Source: an uncultured Oceanobacillus sp. (GTDB taxonomy: Bacteria; Bacillota; Bacilli; Bacillales; Amphibacillaceae). Taken from it: a DNA stretch of 14,528 nt. The DNA lies in NCBI GenBank assembly GCA_938004015.1, contig CALKWU010000070.1, positions 1 through 14,528 on the forward strand, given 5' to 3'. The position numbers were made by a program, and so were the translations under genes. The notes beneath the pieces are model-generated. The model worked only from the letters and a program-made list of their open reading frames with translations, did no database searches and was not told where the DNA came from. Shown here piece after piece: positions 1 through 6,217 of this stretch; the stretch's first letter is position 1; each line of letters begins with the position of its first letter.

Positions 1-165
1 GGCAATCGCAAAGTTAGAACCGATTCCGAAACCGTAGATGATATCAGCAAACGGCAACCGTAAAAAGATGACGAGCCAAATGGCGAAATGGATGATGACC
101 AAAGTGGATACGACGGGATACAGTTGGATGAACTCTTTCAGACTTCTTTCATTTCGAATGAACAA
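1..165 (-). CDS. ydcA: Rhomboid family intramembrane serine protease, N-terminal 55 residues (partial)
   Basis: The minus strand encodes an open frame that runs off the left edge of the window, so only the N-terminus is present. The protein begins FIRNERSLKEFIQLYPVVS after the start codon. A hydrophobic membrane segment follows at about residues 16-37, then a short ADIIYGFGIGSN stretch. This N-terminus is characteristic of the rhomboid-type membrane protease YdcA, the divergent neighbour of acpS in B. subtilis. The catalytic Ser and His of rhomboids lie further downstream and are outside the window, so activity cannot be judged. I chose a TTG start at 165-163 because an AGGGGG Shine-Dalgarno-like stretch lies about 10 bases upstream and no ATG or GTG fits. 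Family assignment rests on similarity of the N-terminus and on synteny. Confidence 0.72.
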   Translation of the reverse strand, partial: MFIRNERSLKEFIQLYPVVSTLVIIHFAIWLVIFLRLPFADIIYGFGIGSNFAIA

Positions 166-189
166 TTTGAGGAATCCCCCTAAAGTTTA

Positions 190-219
190 GTTACAAACAA
201 GTATAAGTACTATTATAAT
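190..219 (+). promoter_or_regulatory. Candidate sigma-A promoter for acpS-nnrE/D-ydcC
   Basis: A perfect TATAAT (214-219) lies 18 bases downstream of GTTACA (190-195, four of six consensus positions). The site is in the divergent gap between the rhomboid gene and acpS, about 65 bases before the acpS start. It is the only good plus-strand promoter seen before acpS. The -35 box is weak, so confidence is moderate. Confidence 0.4.
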
Positions 220-284
220 AAATAGTAAAGCGAGATAAAATCAATGATAGTCATGATTGGAATAGTTCAGAAAGGATTTGACGG

Positions 285-641
285 ATGATTAGAGGAATTG
301 GAATCGATATCATCGAGCTGGAACGGATTAAAGAAAGCAATGGTGAAAACGAACGGTTGGCTTCTCGTATTTTAAACGATCGAGAAAGGGAAAAGTACGA
401 CATCCTGAAAAATCCACGGCGCAGAGTGGAATTCCTTGCCGGCCGTTTTGCCGCTAAGGAAGCTTGTGCAAAAGCATTGGGGAAAGGAATCGGCAAACTC
501 AGCTTCAAGCATATCGAAGTGATGAATGATACAGACGGTGCGCCGACACTTCAAGTGGAAGGATATGAAAAATACACGTTTTTCGTTTCTATCAGTCATA
601 GCCGGGATTATGCTGTCGCGCAAGTGATCGTCGAGCAGTGA
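285..641 (+). CDS. acpS: Holo-[acyl-carrier-protein] synthase
   Basis: AcpS is a cytoplasmic enzyme that transfers 4'-phosphopantetheine from coenzyme A to a serine of acyl carrier protein, giving active holo-ACP for fatty acid synthesis. The 118-residue product matches the usual AcpS length. It shows the N-terminal GIGIDIIELERI motif with the metal-binding Asp8, and the second signature FAAKEACAKALGKG at about 55-68 with Glu59. SISHSRDYAVAQ near the C-terminus is also typical. The ATG at 285 has an AAGGA Shine-Dalgarno sequence 8 bases upstream. It is the first gene of a likely three-gene transcription unit with the hydrate-repair gene and the ydcC-like lipoprotein. Position next to a divergent rhomboid gene matches B. 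subtilis. Confidence 0.96.
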   Translation: MIRGIGIDIIELERIKESNGENERLASRILNDREREKYDILKNPRRRVEFLAGRFAAKEACAKALGKGIGKLSFKHIEVMNDTDGAPTLQVEGYEKYTFFVSISHSRDYAVAQVIVEQ

Positions 642-708
642 CTGTACAAGTTTCTGCATAAACGAGGTGGTTGTCTCATACAATTTTAGTGCAGCAGGAG
701 GGAACTTC

Positions 709-2226
709 ATGTTTATTGTCAATGCAAAGGAAATGTACGATATCGACCATTACACGATGGAACAAATCGGTTTGCCAGGCCAATTGCTCATGGAAAACGC
801 CGGTAGGGAAATTTTTAAAAATCTCCTCCCTCTCGTGGATGAAACGGATCAGATTACCATTTTCATAGGCGCCGGGAATAACGGGGGAGACGGTTTCGTC
901 ATTGCCAGGTATTTGTTGGAAGCGGGTTTTGCCGTTCTAGTTTACCAAGTCGTTCCTGATGAAAAAATTCGTGGCGATGCTGGAACGCATAAACAAATAT
1001 TCCTGAACAGTGGCGGCAAAGTTTTTACACCGGATGAAAAGAAAATGGACGAAGTGATCGCGTTTAGTGATGTCGTCATCGATGCATTGTTCGGTATCGG
1101 GATTAAAGGGGACATCCGCGAACCTTTCGCCAGCGCCATTAAAAAAATCAATGCTGCAAATGCAACAGTGATTTCCGTTGATATTCCATCCGGGCTACCT
1201 GCAGATGAAGGAGTCCCCGTCGACATGGCTGTACGAGCGGATTACACGTTCACCGTCGGGGCAGCGAAAATGACTGCCTTTCTTCCGGAAACAAAAGAAT
1301 ATTACGGAAAATGGCAAGTCGTTGATATCGGCTTTTCCAAACGGACGATGGAAAAATTCACGAAGCGCATGTTGTACGGTATAGAACAGGTGAGAGCAAC
1401 CCTTCCGAAACGAACGCCGCATGCCCATAAAGGAATGCACGGAAAAGGGCTCATCATTGGTGGCAGCAGAACGATGCCCGGTGCGATTACGATGGCGACC
1501 CGGGCGGCTCTTGTGGCAGGTTCCGGCCTGATTACCGCAGCGACATTGAAAGAAATCATTCCGATTGTAGCGACCCATATCCCGGAAGCGATGTTTCAAG
1601 CATTGAATGAGGAAGACGGTGCCTTAGTGGCAGATGAAAGGTTGTCTTTTCAAGATTGCGATGCCGTAGCGATTGGAGTAGGAATGGGGCGGAACATAAA
1701 AACAGGAGAAATAGTCAAAAAAGTGTTAGATGAAGCATCTTGTCCAGTCATTATCGATGCAGATGGCCTCTATCATCTGCAAAACATGCTGCCTACGTTA
1801 AAAGCGAGAAGCGGCACGACAATCATCACTCCCCATGCAGGAGAAATGGCAAGACTGCTTGGCATTCCGCTGGAAAAGCTGTTGCAAGAGCCGTTCCGTT
1901 ATTCCAGGGATTTTGCAGAAACATATGGAGTCTATGTCGTTTTGAAAGGAAAAGATACGATCATTGCCAGTCCTGATGGTGAGCAAGTGGTAGATACATC
2001 CGGGAATCCCGGTTTGGCAAAAGGGGGAAGCGGTGATGTTTTGACCGGGATCATGACGGCGATGGTGATGCAAAATCAACCGATATTCTCCGCAATCTGC
2101 AATGCCTGTTACATCCATGGGACAAGTGCGGATCTTGCCGTGGAACGAAAGCATAGTGTCTATGATTTAGTGGCGACCGATATCATCGAATGGTTACCGG
2201 CTGTCTATCGTATGATTTCCTGTTGA
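709..2226 (+). CDS. nnrE-nnrD fusion: Bifunctional NAD(P)H-hydrate epimerase / ADP-dependent NAD(P)H-hydrate dehydratase
   Basis: This cytoplasmic repair enzyme converts damaged NAD(P)H hydrates (NADHX/NADPHX) back to NAD(P)H. The N-terminal YjeF_N-type domain (about 1-215) epimerises the R and S forms, and the C-terminal ribokinase-like domain (about 235-500) dehydrates the S form using ADP. Visible motifs are GAGNNGGDG at 54-62 (epimerase nucleotide loop), HKGMHGKGLIIGGSRTMPGA near 240-255, and GLAKGGSGDVLTG at 435-447, where Asp443 is the expected catalytic residue. The fused 505-residue form is common in bacteria, though some carry separate genes. The frame stays open upstream to a GTG at 667. 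I chose the ATG at 709 because AGGAGGG lies 6 bases before it and the protein then begins at the usual place. It starts 67 bases after acpS, probably in the same transcript. Family assignment is firm; activity is inferred. Confidence 0.93.
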   Translation: MFIVNAKEMYDIDHYTMEQIGLPGQLLMENAGREIFKNLLPLVDETDQITIFIGAGNNGGDGFVIARYLLEAGFAVLVYQVVPDEKIRGDAGTHKQIFLNSGGKVFTPDEKKMDEVIAFSDVVIDALFGIGIKGDIREPFASAIKKINAANATVISVDIPSGLPADEGVPVDMAVRADYTFTVGAAKMTAFLPETKEYYGKWQVVDIGFSKRTMEKFTKRMLYGIEQVRATLPKRTPHAHKGMHGKGLIIGGSRTMPGAITMATRAALVAGSGLITAATLKEIIPIVATHIPEAMFQALNEEDGALVADERLSFQDCDAVAIGVGMGRNIKTGEIVKKVLDEASCPVIIDADGLYHLQNMLPTLKARSGTTIITPHAGEMARLLGIPLEKLLQEPFRYSRDFAETYGVYVVLKGKDTIIASPDGEQVVDTSGNPGLAKGGSGDVLTGIMTAMVMQNQPIFSAICNACYIHGTSADLAVERKHSVYDLVATDIIEWLPAVYRMISC

Positions 2227-2238
2227 GCGTGATGATGT

Positions 2239-2264
2239 TCCCTTTGTTAATTGAGACAAGGGAG
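2239..2264 (+). promoter_or_regulatory. Stem-loop that includes the ydcC Shine-Dalgarno sequence
   Basis: TCCCTTTGT (2239-2247) can pair with ACAAGGGA (2256-2263), giving eight base pairs with one bulged T and an eight-base loop. The right arm contains most of the GGGAG ribosome binding site of the next gene. No T-tract follows, so it is not a terminator. It could modulate translation or be an mRNA processing site; this is inferred from sequence only. Confidence 0.35.
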
Positions 2265-2272
2265 ATATGAGT

Positions 2273-3283
2273 ATGAGAATTCGCTATCTTGGAGTAGTCA
2301 TCATCGGTTTGAGCATTATTTTTCTGGCGGCTTGCGGAGAACGGTCCCAAGAAAATGTGGAGGAAAAGCTGTCGGAAGTGTTGGAAAAAATGGACGGTTA
2401 CAAAGCAGAAGCGGAAATGACGATGCGGACCGGTCAGGAGGAACAACGGTTTTCCATCGACATTTGGCATCAAAAAGATGACTTTTATCGGGTGGAACTT
2501 GGTCATGAAGAAGATGAAAGAGGAAGCCAAATCATTTTGAAAAACGAAGATGGCGTGTTCGTGTTGACTCCGGCATTGGAGAAAAGTTTCCGTTTCCAGT
2601 CCGAATGGCCGCACAACAGCAGTCAACCCTATCTTTTCCAATCACTTGTCGACGATATAACGGGAGATGAAGAAGCCAGTTTTGAAGCGACAGAAGAGCA
2701 TTATGTTTTTAAAACGAGGACGAATTACGTCAATAACAGCAATCTACCGTTTCAGCAAATCCATGTTGACAAAAAGACGTTTCATCCGACTCTCGTCCAA
2801 GTTCTCGATCAAGATGGGCAAGCAGTGGTGGAAGTCGAGTTCACGTCTTTCGATACAGATGTAAGCTTTGCCAATGATGATTTTGCGATGGAAAAATACC
2901 TCGAAACAGAGGGGGATGAGCCGACATTCACTCATGCGGATGAAGCTGAATTCACTGTTTACCATCCTTTATATACTGCTGGGGCAGAACCACTAGCCCG
3001 GAGAGAGGTTGATTTGGATGATGGGAAGCGGGTCATCTTGACCTATGGTGGAGATAAGAGTTTTACTCTTGTACAAGAGATGCGTTCCGATATCCCGGCT
3101 TTGCAATCACCGGAAGCGGTAGAAGGTGAGATTGTGAATTTAGGTTTCACCGTCGGAGCATTGAGGGATCAGACCATCCATTGGAGTCATGACGGGGTCG
3201 ATTATACACTCCTCAGCGACACGTTGACGACGGAAGAATTGATTGAAGTGGCCCAATCTGTCCGCGGTCAAGAAATAAAATGA
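2273..3283 (+). CDS. ydcC: YdcC-like lipoprotein (LolA-fold, outer-membrane-lipoprotein-sorting-like family)
   Basis: The product is a predicted lipoprotein of 336 residues anchored outside the cytoplasmic membrane. Residues 1-20 form a lipoprotein signal peptide with a basic start, a hydrophobic core VVIIGLSII and the lipobox LAAC, so Cys21 is the expected lipidation site. The mature part begins with an acidic/basic stretch (SQENVEEKLSEVLEKMDGYKAEAEM) typical of the YdcC / LolA-like family in Bacilli. The C-terminal part ends LLSDTLTTEELIEVAQSV, resembling a DUF4367-type segment. In B. subtilis the ortholog is a sporulation-associated lipoprotein at the same locus; molecular function is not settled. 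ATG codons at 2267 and 2273 compete. I prefer 2273 because GGGAG (2260-2264) lies 8 bases before it but only 2 before 2267. An intrinsic terminator follows the gene. Confidence 0.85.
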   Translation: MRIRYLGVVIIGLSIIFLAACGERSQENVEEKLSEVLEKMDGYKAEAEMTMRTGQEEQRFSIDIWHQKDDFYRVELGHEEDERGSQIILKNEDGVFVLTPALEKSFRFQSEWPHNSSQPYLFQSLVDDITGDEEASFEATEEHYVFKTRTNYVNNSNLPFQQIHVDKKTFHPTLVQVLDQDGQAVVEVEFTSFDTDVSFANDDFAMEKYLETEGDEPTFTHADEAEFTVYHPLYTAGAEPLARREVDLDDGKRVILTYGGDKSFTLVQEMRSDIPALQSPEAVEGEIVNLGFTVGALRDQTIHWSHDGVDYTLLSDTLTTEELIEVAQSVRGQEIK

Positions 3284-3303
3284 AACTATACCCTTTGACA
3301 ATC

Positions 3304-3361
3304 TCCCTTAAGATGGATGCAGTAAGGCAATACTGTAACGAATCTTAAGGGAATATTTTTT
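3304..3361 (+). terminator. Intrinsic terminator after ydcC
   Basis: TCCCTTAAGAT (3304-3314) pairs perfectly with ATCTTAAGGGA (3342-3352). The long loop contains a second inner dyad, CAGTA/TACTG. A run ATATTTTTT follows. It ends the acpS-ydcC unit and separates it from the toxin-antitoxin genes. Confidence 0.85.
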
Positions 3362-3461
3362 GTTGACGAATGGCCGCACCTCCTGAAATGGAAAATTTCA
3401 CCTGCTATTCATACGAAATGCGACATTTTTCAGCTTTTTTATAAAAATTGTTAAAACCTCT

Positions 3462-3490
3462 TTGCAATCGCTGTTGTTCAATGATACTAT
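3462..3490 (+). promoter_or_regulatory. Sigma-A promoter for ndoAI-ndoA
   Basis: TTGCAA (3462-3467), a 17-base spacer and TACTAT (3485-3490) form a good housekeeping promoter about 67 bases before the antitoxin start. The gap between the ydcC terminator and this promoter (3362-3461) holds no convincing gene. It contains only a small A/T-rich dyad, TGAAAT/ATTTCA, at 3384-3400. Confidence 0.7.
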
Positions 3491-3557
3491 TAAGGAGAAA
3501 TTATAATTACATTCGGACTTATATCATATGTTCATCAGTTGGCGGAGGTGCATCATT

Positions 3558-3848
3558 TTGTCAGAAAGCTTGCAGGAAGTTATGGTGAAGGTGAAATTAC
3601 CTAAAAATCTTCTTAATGAGGTGGATGGATTGGTGAAAAACAATAACAGCGATTTGAGTGAGTTCATTTACCAGGCGACAAAAAATTACTTGGAACAAAA
3701 GAAAAAAGAACATTTCCAGCAATTTGTGGATGCGATGAGACGTGGATATGAAGAAATGGGACACATCAATCTAAACATAGCTTCAGAAGCTTTTCAGGCC
3801 GAAGAGGAGGCAGAAAACACCCTAGAGCGTACAGTGATCGGGGTGTAA
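3558..3848 (+). CDS. ndoAI: EndoAI-type antitoxin (MazE-like, ribbon-helix-helix)
   Basis: This small antitoxin binds and neutralises the EndoA (MazF) mRNA interferase encoded directly downstream, and probably represses its own promoter. The 96-residue product has an N-terminal ribbon-helix-helix-like region (about 8-48; VMVKVKLPKNLLNEVDGL, then helices). A conserved C-terminal toxin-binding tail follows, MRRGYEEMGHINLNIASEA followed by AEEEAENTLER, nearly the same as in B. subtilis EndoAI. The N-terminal DNA-binding half is clearly more divergent. The frame is open from an ATG at 3528. I chose TTG at 3558 because GGAGGTG (3544-3550) is 7 bases upstream and the protein then starts MSES as in B. 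subtilis. The stop is 3 bases before the toxin start, indicating translational coupling. Confidence 0.92.
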   Translation: MSESLQEVMVKVKLPKNLLNEVDGLVKNNNSDLSEFIYQATKNYLEQKKKEHFQQFVDAMRRGYEEMGHINLNIASEAFQAEEEAENTLERTVIGV

Positions 3849-3851
3849 AAT

Positions 3852-4211
3852 TTGAACGTGCAAAGAGGCGAGGTATACTTCGCTGATTTATCCCCTGTCG
3901 TTGGATCAGAACAGGGAGGTGTCCGTCCGGTATTGATCATTCAGAACGATATCGGAAACCGTTTCAGTCCAACGGTCATTGTCGCAGCAATCACTGCACA
4001 AATCCAAAAGGCGAAGTTGCCTACTCATGTAGAAATCGATGCAAAAAAATATGGCTTCGATCGGAATTCCGTTATCCTTTTGGAGCAAATCCGCACATTG
4101 GATAAACAACGATTAACCGATCGCATCACAAAATTAGATAACGAAATGATGGAGAAAATCAACCGAGCACTTGAAATAAGTCTAGGACTTAGAGATATTT
4201 ATGAACATTAA
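3852..4211 (+). CDS. ndoA: EndoA / MazF-type mRNA interferase toxin
   Basis: EndoA is a sequence-specific, ribosome-independent endoribonuclease. The B. subtilis enzyme cuts single-stranded RNA at UACAU and is inhibited by the antitoxin encoded just upstream. The 119-residue product shows RGEVYFADLSPVVGSEQGG at 5-23, PVLIIQNDIGNRFSPT at 26-41 and VAAITAQIQKAKLPTHVE downstream. The active-site residues of the family, Arg25 and Thr48, are both present, so the toxin looks intact. The start is TTG at 3852, with GGGGTG just upstream, overlapping the antitoxin stop region. The gene is followed by an intrinsic terminator, so the toxin-antitoxin pair appears to be its own unit, separated from the downstream sigma-B operon. 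Target specificity here is inferred from close similarity. Confidence 0.95.
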   Translation: MNVQRGEVYFADLSPVVGSEQGGVRPVLIIQNDIGNRFSPTVIVAAITAQIQKAKLPTHVEIDAKKYGFDRNSVILLEQIRTLDKQRLTDRITKLDNEMMEKINRALEISLGLRDIYEH

Positions 4212-4213
4212 TC

Positions 4214-4246
4214 AAACCTTCCGAAGAAAAATTCGGGAGGTTTTTT
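4214..4246 (+). terminator. Intrinsic terminator after ndoA
   Basis: AAACCTTCCGAA (4214-4225) pairs with TTCGGGAGGTTT (4232-4243) with one G-T pair. The loop is six bases and the T run continues to 4246. It begins 3 bases after the toxin stop codon. Confidence 0.9.
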
Positions 4247-4249
4247 AAA

Positions 4250-4285
4250 TTGGGACATGCGGGGACAGACCCTTTTTGACCCACT
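4250..4285 (+). repeat. Dispersed palindromic repeat element, copy 1
   Basis: The copy reads TTGGGACA, then TGCG, then GGGACAGACCC, then TTTTTGACCCACT. It shares 22 of 25 bases over its right part with copy 3 (9617-9641) and the same block order with copy 2 (9573-9604). The outer arms TGGGACA / TGACCCA and the inner GGGACAGACCC core make a nested dyad. It sits directly after the ndoA terminator and before the rsbR promoter region. Confidence 0.7.
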
Positions 4286-4299
4286 GAGTAGGAAGTAAC

Positions 4300-4328
4300 T
4301 TCCAAAATAACTGAATATATGGTAAAAT
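4300..4328 (+). promoter_or_regulatory. Candidate promoter 1 of the rsb operon, overlapped by a perfect 13-bp palindrome
   Basis: TAAAAT (4323-4328) has an extended -10 (TGG directly before it). It lies 17 bases from a weak -35, TTCCAA (4300-4305). A perfect palindrome GGAAGT-A-ACTTCC (4291-4303) overlaps the -35 and could be an operator. The leader that would follow contains another imperfect stem-loop (CTATTT/AAATAG with inner GACAA/TTGTC, 4355-4383). Confidence 0.4.
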
Positions 4329-4412
4329 TAGAAAAGAAAGAAGAATCTTAATTACTATTTCCGACAAATTGTCACGAAAATAGGCAAAAAGAAAGATTTT
4401 TCCCAGAAAGCA

Positions 4413-4440
4413 GTTACAAAAGGAAATTACATGGTATGAT
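4413..4440 (+). promoter_or_regulatory. Candidate promoter 2 of the rsb operon (sigma-A, extended -10)
   Basis: GTTACA (4413-4418), a 16-base spacer and TATGAT (4435-4440) preceded by TGG give a plausible sigma-A promoter. It lies about 40 bases before the rsbR start. This is where the housekeeping promoter of the B. subtilis operon is expected. Confidence 0.5.
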
Positions 4441-4481
4441 TGGATTTCAAAGGGATGAAATAAGACATGGAGGTATGTCTA

Positions 4482-5360
4482 GTGGACCGAAAATTCAAAC
4501 GCATGGTGCTCGACAATCGTGATGAGATTATGAAAATGTGGATGGACAAGCTTCGTGATTTGAAAGAAGAAAATTATACGGTAAACATCAATGATGGCCT
4601 TTACGAAAGCACGAATCGTGAGTTTGCGACGGTTATTTTTTCAAGCATGGAAAATCAAGGAGCGACGGAAGGGGTTGAACAATTTTCCGAAAAGCTCATC
4701 CATCTCGGCTGGCCGTTGAGTTACATCACGGATGGTCTGCAAATCTTCCGCAGAGTGACTGTTGATTTTATCTTGGAAAATGCAGATGATTTGAAAGGGA
4801 TGGACCATATCAAAATTGCGTTTGAAAGTGTGGAAGATTGGATTGCACCGATTATCCGCCAATTGATCAATGAGTATACGGGAAATTGGGAGCAGATTGT
4901 TTCTTTGCAACGCGTCGCACTTCAAGAATTGTCAGCTCCGCTCATTCCGGTCATGGGTGGCATTACGATTATGCCGCTTATCGGAACAATTGATTCGGAG
5001 CGGGCCAAATTGATTATGGAAAACTTGCTTCAAGGTGTCGTCAATCATAACTCGGAAGTTGTGCTCATCGACATCACCGGCGTTCCTGTCGTCGATACGA
5101 TGGTTGCACATCATATCATTCAAGCTGCCGAAGCCGTGCGCTTGATCGGCGCCAAATGTATTTTGGTCGGAATCCGTCCGGAAATCGCACAGACGATTGT
5201 CAACTTAGGAATCGATTTAAGTGATTTCACAACGAAAAGTTCGTTGAAAAAAGGATTCACACAAGCGCTTGAAATCACGAACCGTAAAATCGTCCCGCTT
5301 GATGGAAAAACGAAGGAAGTGCAAATCAAAAAAATCATCGAATCTGCGAGAGGAGAGTGA
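4482..5360 (+). CDS. rsbR: RsbR stressosome co-antagonist (RsbRA-type)
   Basis: RsbR and RsbS build the cytoplasmic stressosome, which sequesters the RsbT kinase until stress. The 292-residue product has a divergent N-terminal sensor-like (globin-fold) domain at about 1-140, a short linker helix, and a STAS domain at about 150-270. Signature stretches are VALQELSAPLIPV (145-157), LIDITGVPVVDTMVAHHI (195-212) and RPEIAQTIVNLGIDLS (232-247). Thr206 matches the B. subtilis Thr205 phosphosite. The Thr171 equivalent is Ser172 (GTIDSERAK). The protein continues about 18 residues past the usual C-terminal end, with a lysine-rich tail. An in-frame ATG occurs at 4467, but I chose GTG at 4482 because GGAGGT (4469-4474) is 7 bases before it. 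It is the first gene of the operon, and its stop lies 6 bases before rsbS. Confidence 0.95.
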   Translation: MDRKFKRMVLDNRDEIMKMWMDKLRDLKEENYTVNINDGLYESTNREFATVIFSSMENQGATEGVEQFSEKLIHLGWPLSYITDGLQIFRRVTVDFILENADDLKGMDHIKIAFESVEDWIAPIIRQLINEYTGNWEQIVSLQRVALQELSAPLIPVMGGITIMPLIGTIDSERAKLIMENLLQGVVNHNSEVVLIDITGVPVVDTMVAHHIIQAAEAVRLIGAKCILVGIRPEIAQTIVNLGIDLSDFTTKSSLKKGFTQALEITNRKIVPLDGKTKEVQIKKIIESARGE

Positions 5361-5366
5361 AATGCG

Positions 5367-5723
5367 TTGCGCATCCCAATTCTCAAGCTGCATAATTATT
5401 TGCTCGTCTCCATTCAAACTGAGATTGATGATCATACCGCAATTCGTTTTCAAGAAGATTTGTTGGATGAAATATATAAAACTGAATCTTCCGGTGTCGT
5501 CATTGATTTGACATCCGTTGAATTCATCGATTCTTTTATCGCGAAAGTGTTGGGAGATGTTGTGGCCATGTCGGAACTGATGGGGGCAAAAGTAGTTTTG
5601 ACGGGTATCCAACCTGCAGTGGCAATGACATTGATCGAACTCGGCATTAATTTGAATCATGTTCCGACCGCATTGGATCTCGAACAAGGGCTCATCAAAC
5701 TTCACCAGGAATTGGGGGTATAG
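5367..5723 (+). CDS. rsbS: RsbS stressosome scaffold, single STAS domain antagonist
   Basis: RsbS is the single-domain STAS protein of the stressosome core and the main antagonist of RsbT. The 118-residue product begins MRIPILKLHNYLLVSIQTE and is almost colinear with B. subtilis RsbS. The kinase target serine is Ser56 in FIDSFIAKVLGD; RsbT phosphorylates it to release itself under stress, and RsbX removes the phosphate. GAKVVLTGIQPAVAMTLIEL follows as expected. The start is TTG at 5367, with AGGAGAG 9 bases upstream, overlapping the end of rsbR. An ATG at 5362 is in a different frame and is not the start. The gene ends 3 bases before rsbT. Confidence 0.95.
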   Translation: MRIPILKLHNYLLVSIQTEIDDHTAIRFQEDLLDEIYKTESSGVVIDLTSVEFIDSFIAKVLGDVVAMSELMGAKVVLTGIQPAVAMTLIELGINLNHVPTALDLEQGLIKLHQELGV

Positions 5724-5726
5724 TAT

Positions 5727-6131
5727 ATGGAACCTCAGTCCTGTGTCACGATTCAGAACGAGTGGGATATTGTCGGTGCTCGCCAACTTGGCAGAGAAAT
5801 GGCGAAAGATGTTGGCTTCAGCACAGTTGACCAAGCGAGAATTGCAACGGCGATATCCGAACTTGCCCGTAACATTTATCTATACGCCGAACAAGGAAGC
5901 ATCAAGTTTGAAATCGTACAAACGGAACATCACAAAGCAGGGCTGTGTTTGATGGCAGAAGATGATGGCCCGGGCATTTCCGATATCAGTGAAGTCTTGA
6001 AAGACGGTTTCAGTACATCAGGAGGTCTCGGATCAGGACTTCCGGGAGTGAGACGGCTGATGGATGAATTTGAAATCCATTCCGAAGTAGGAAAGGGTAC
6101 CAAAATAACAGCAATTAAATGGTTGAAATGA
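5727..6131 (+). CDS. rsbT: RsbT serine/threonine kinase, stressosome switch protein
   Basis: RsbT is a GHKL-fold protein kinase. In unstressed cells the stressosome holds it. On stress it phosphorylates RsbS and RsbR, leaves the complex, and binds and activates the RsbU phosphatase. The 134-residue product has the N-box with Asn49 (SELARNIYLYAE), the ATP-lid motif EDDGPGI at 78-84 and the glycine-rich GGLGSGLPGVRRLMDEFEI, all typical. The ATG at 5727 has GGGGG shortly upstream, 3 bases after the rsbS stop, so the two are probably translationally coupled. Unlike the compact junction expected in related operons, 138 bases with a strong hairpin separate it from rsbU. Confidence 0.95.
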   Translation: MEPQSCVTIQNEWDIVGARQLGREMAKDVGFSTVDQARIATAISELARNIYLYAEQGSIKFEIVQTEHHKAGLCLMAEDDGPGISDISEVLKDGFSTSGGLGSGLPGVRRLMDEFEIHSEVGKGTKITAIKWLK

Positions 6132-6188
6132 ACCTTATCAATTGAAAATGAAATATCAGATGGCTTTGATCGTTAAAGGAGTGACGGC

Positions 6189-6217
6189 AGGAGTGTATGC
6201 ATCATGCTTACACTCCT
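6189..6217 (+). promoter_or_regulatory. Strong stem-loop in the rsbT-rsbU intergenic gap
   Basis: AGGAGTGTA (6189-6197) pairs perfectly with TACACTCCT (6209-6217). The inner bases continue with GCAT / ATGC around a single T-T mismatch. Only a weak TTCATTT follows, so it is at best a partial terminator. It may instead be an mRNA stability or processing element between the kinase and phosphatase genes. Confidence 0.5.

Noticed and set aside
372..722. Minus-strand open frame of 116 codons over acpS
   Set aside because: It is antisense to acpS, which has full family motifs; no Shine-Dalgarno and no recognisable domain.
3377..3384. CACCTCCT, a perfect AGGAGGTG ribosome site on the minus strand
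   Set aside because: No ATG, GTG or TTG lies at a usable distance; the only GTG overlaps the site itself.
5217..5834. Minus-strand open frame of 205 codons over rsbR-rsbS-rsbT
   Set aside because: Antisense to three well-supported genes; no start signal or domain.
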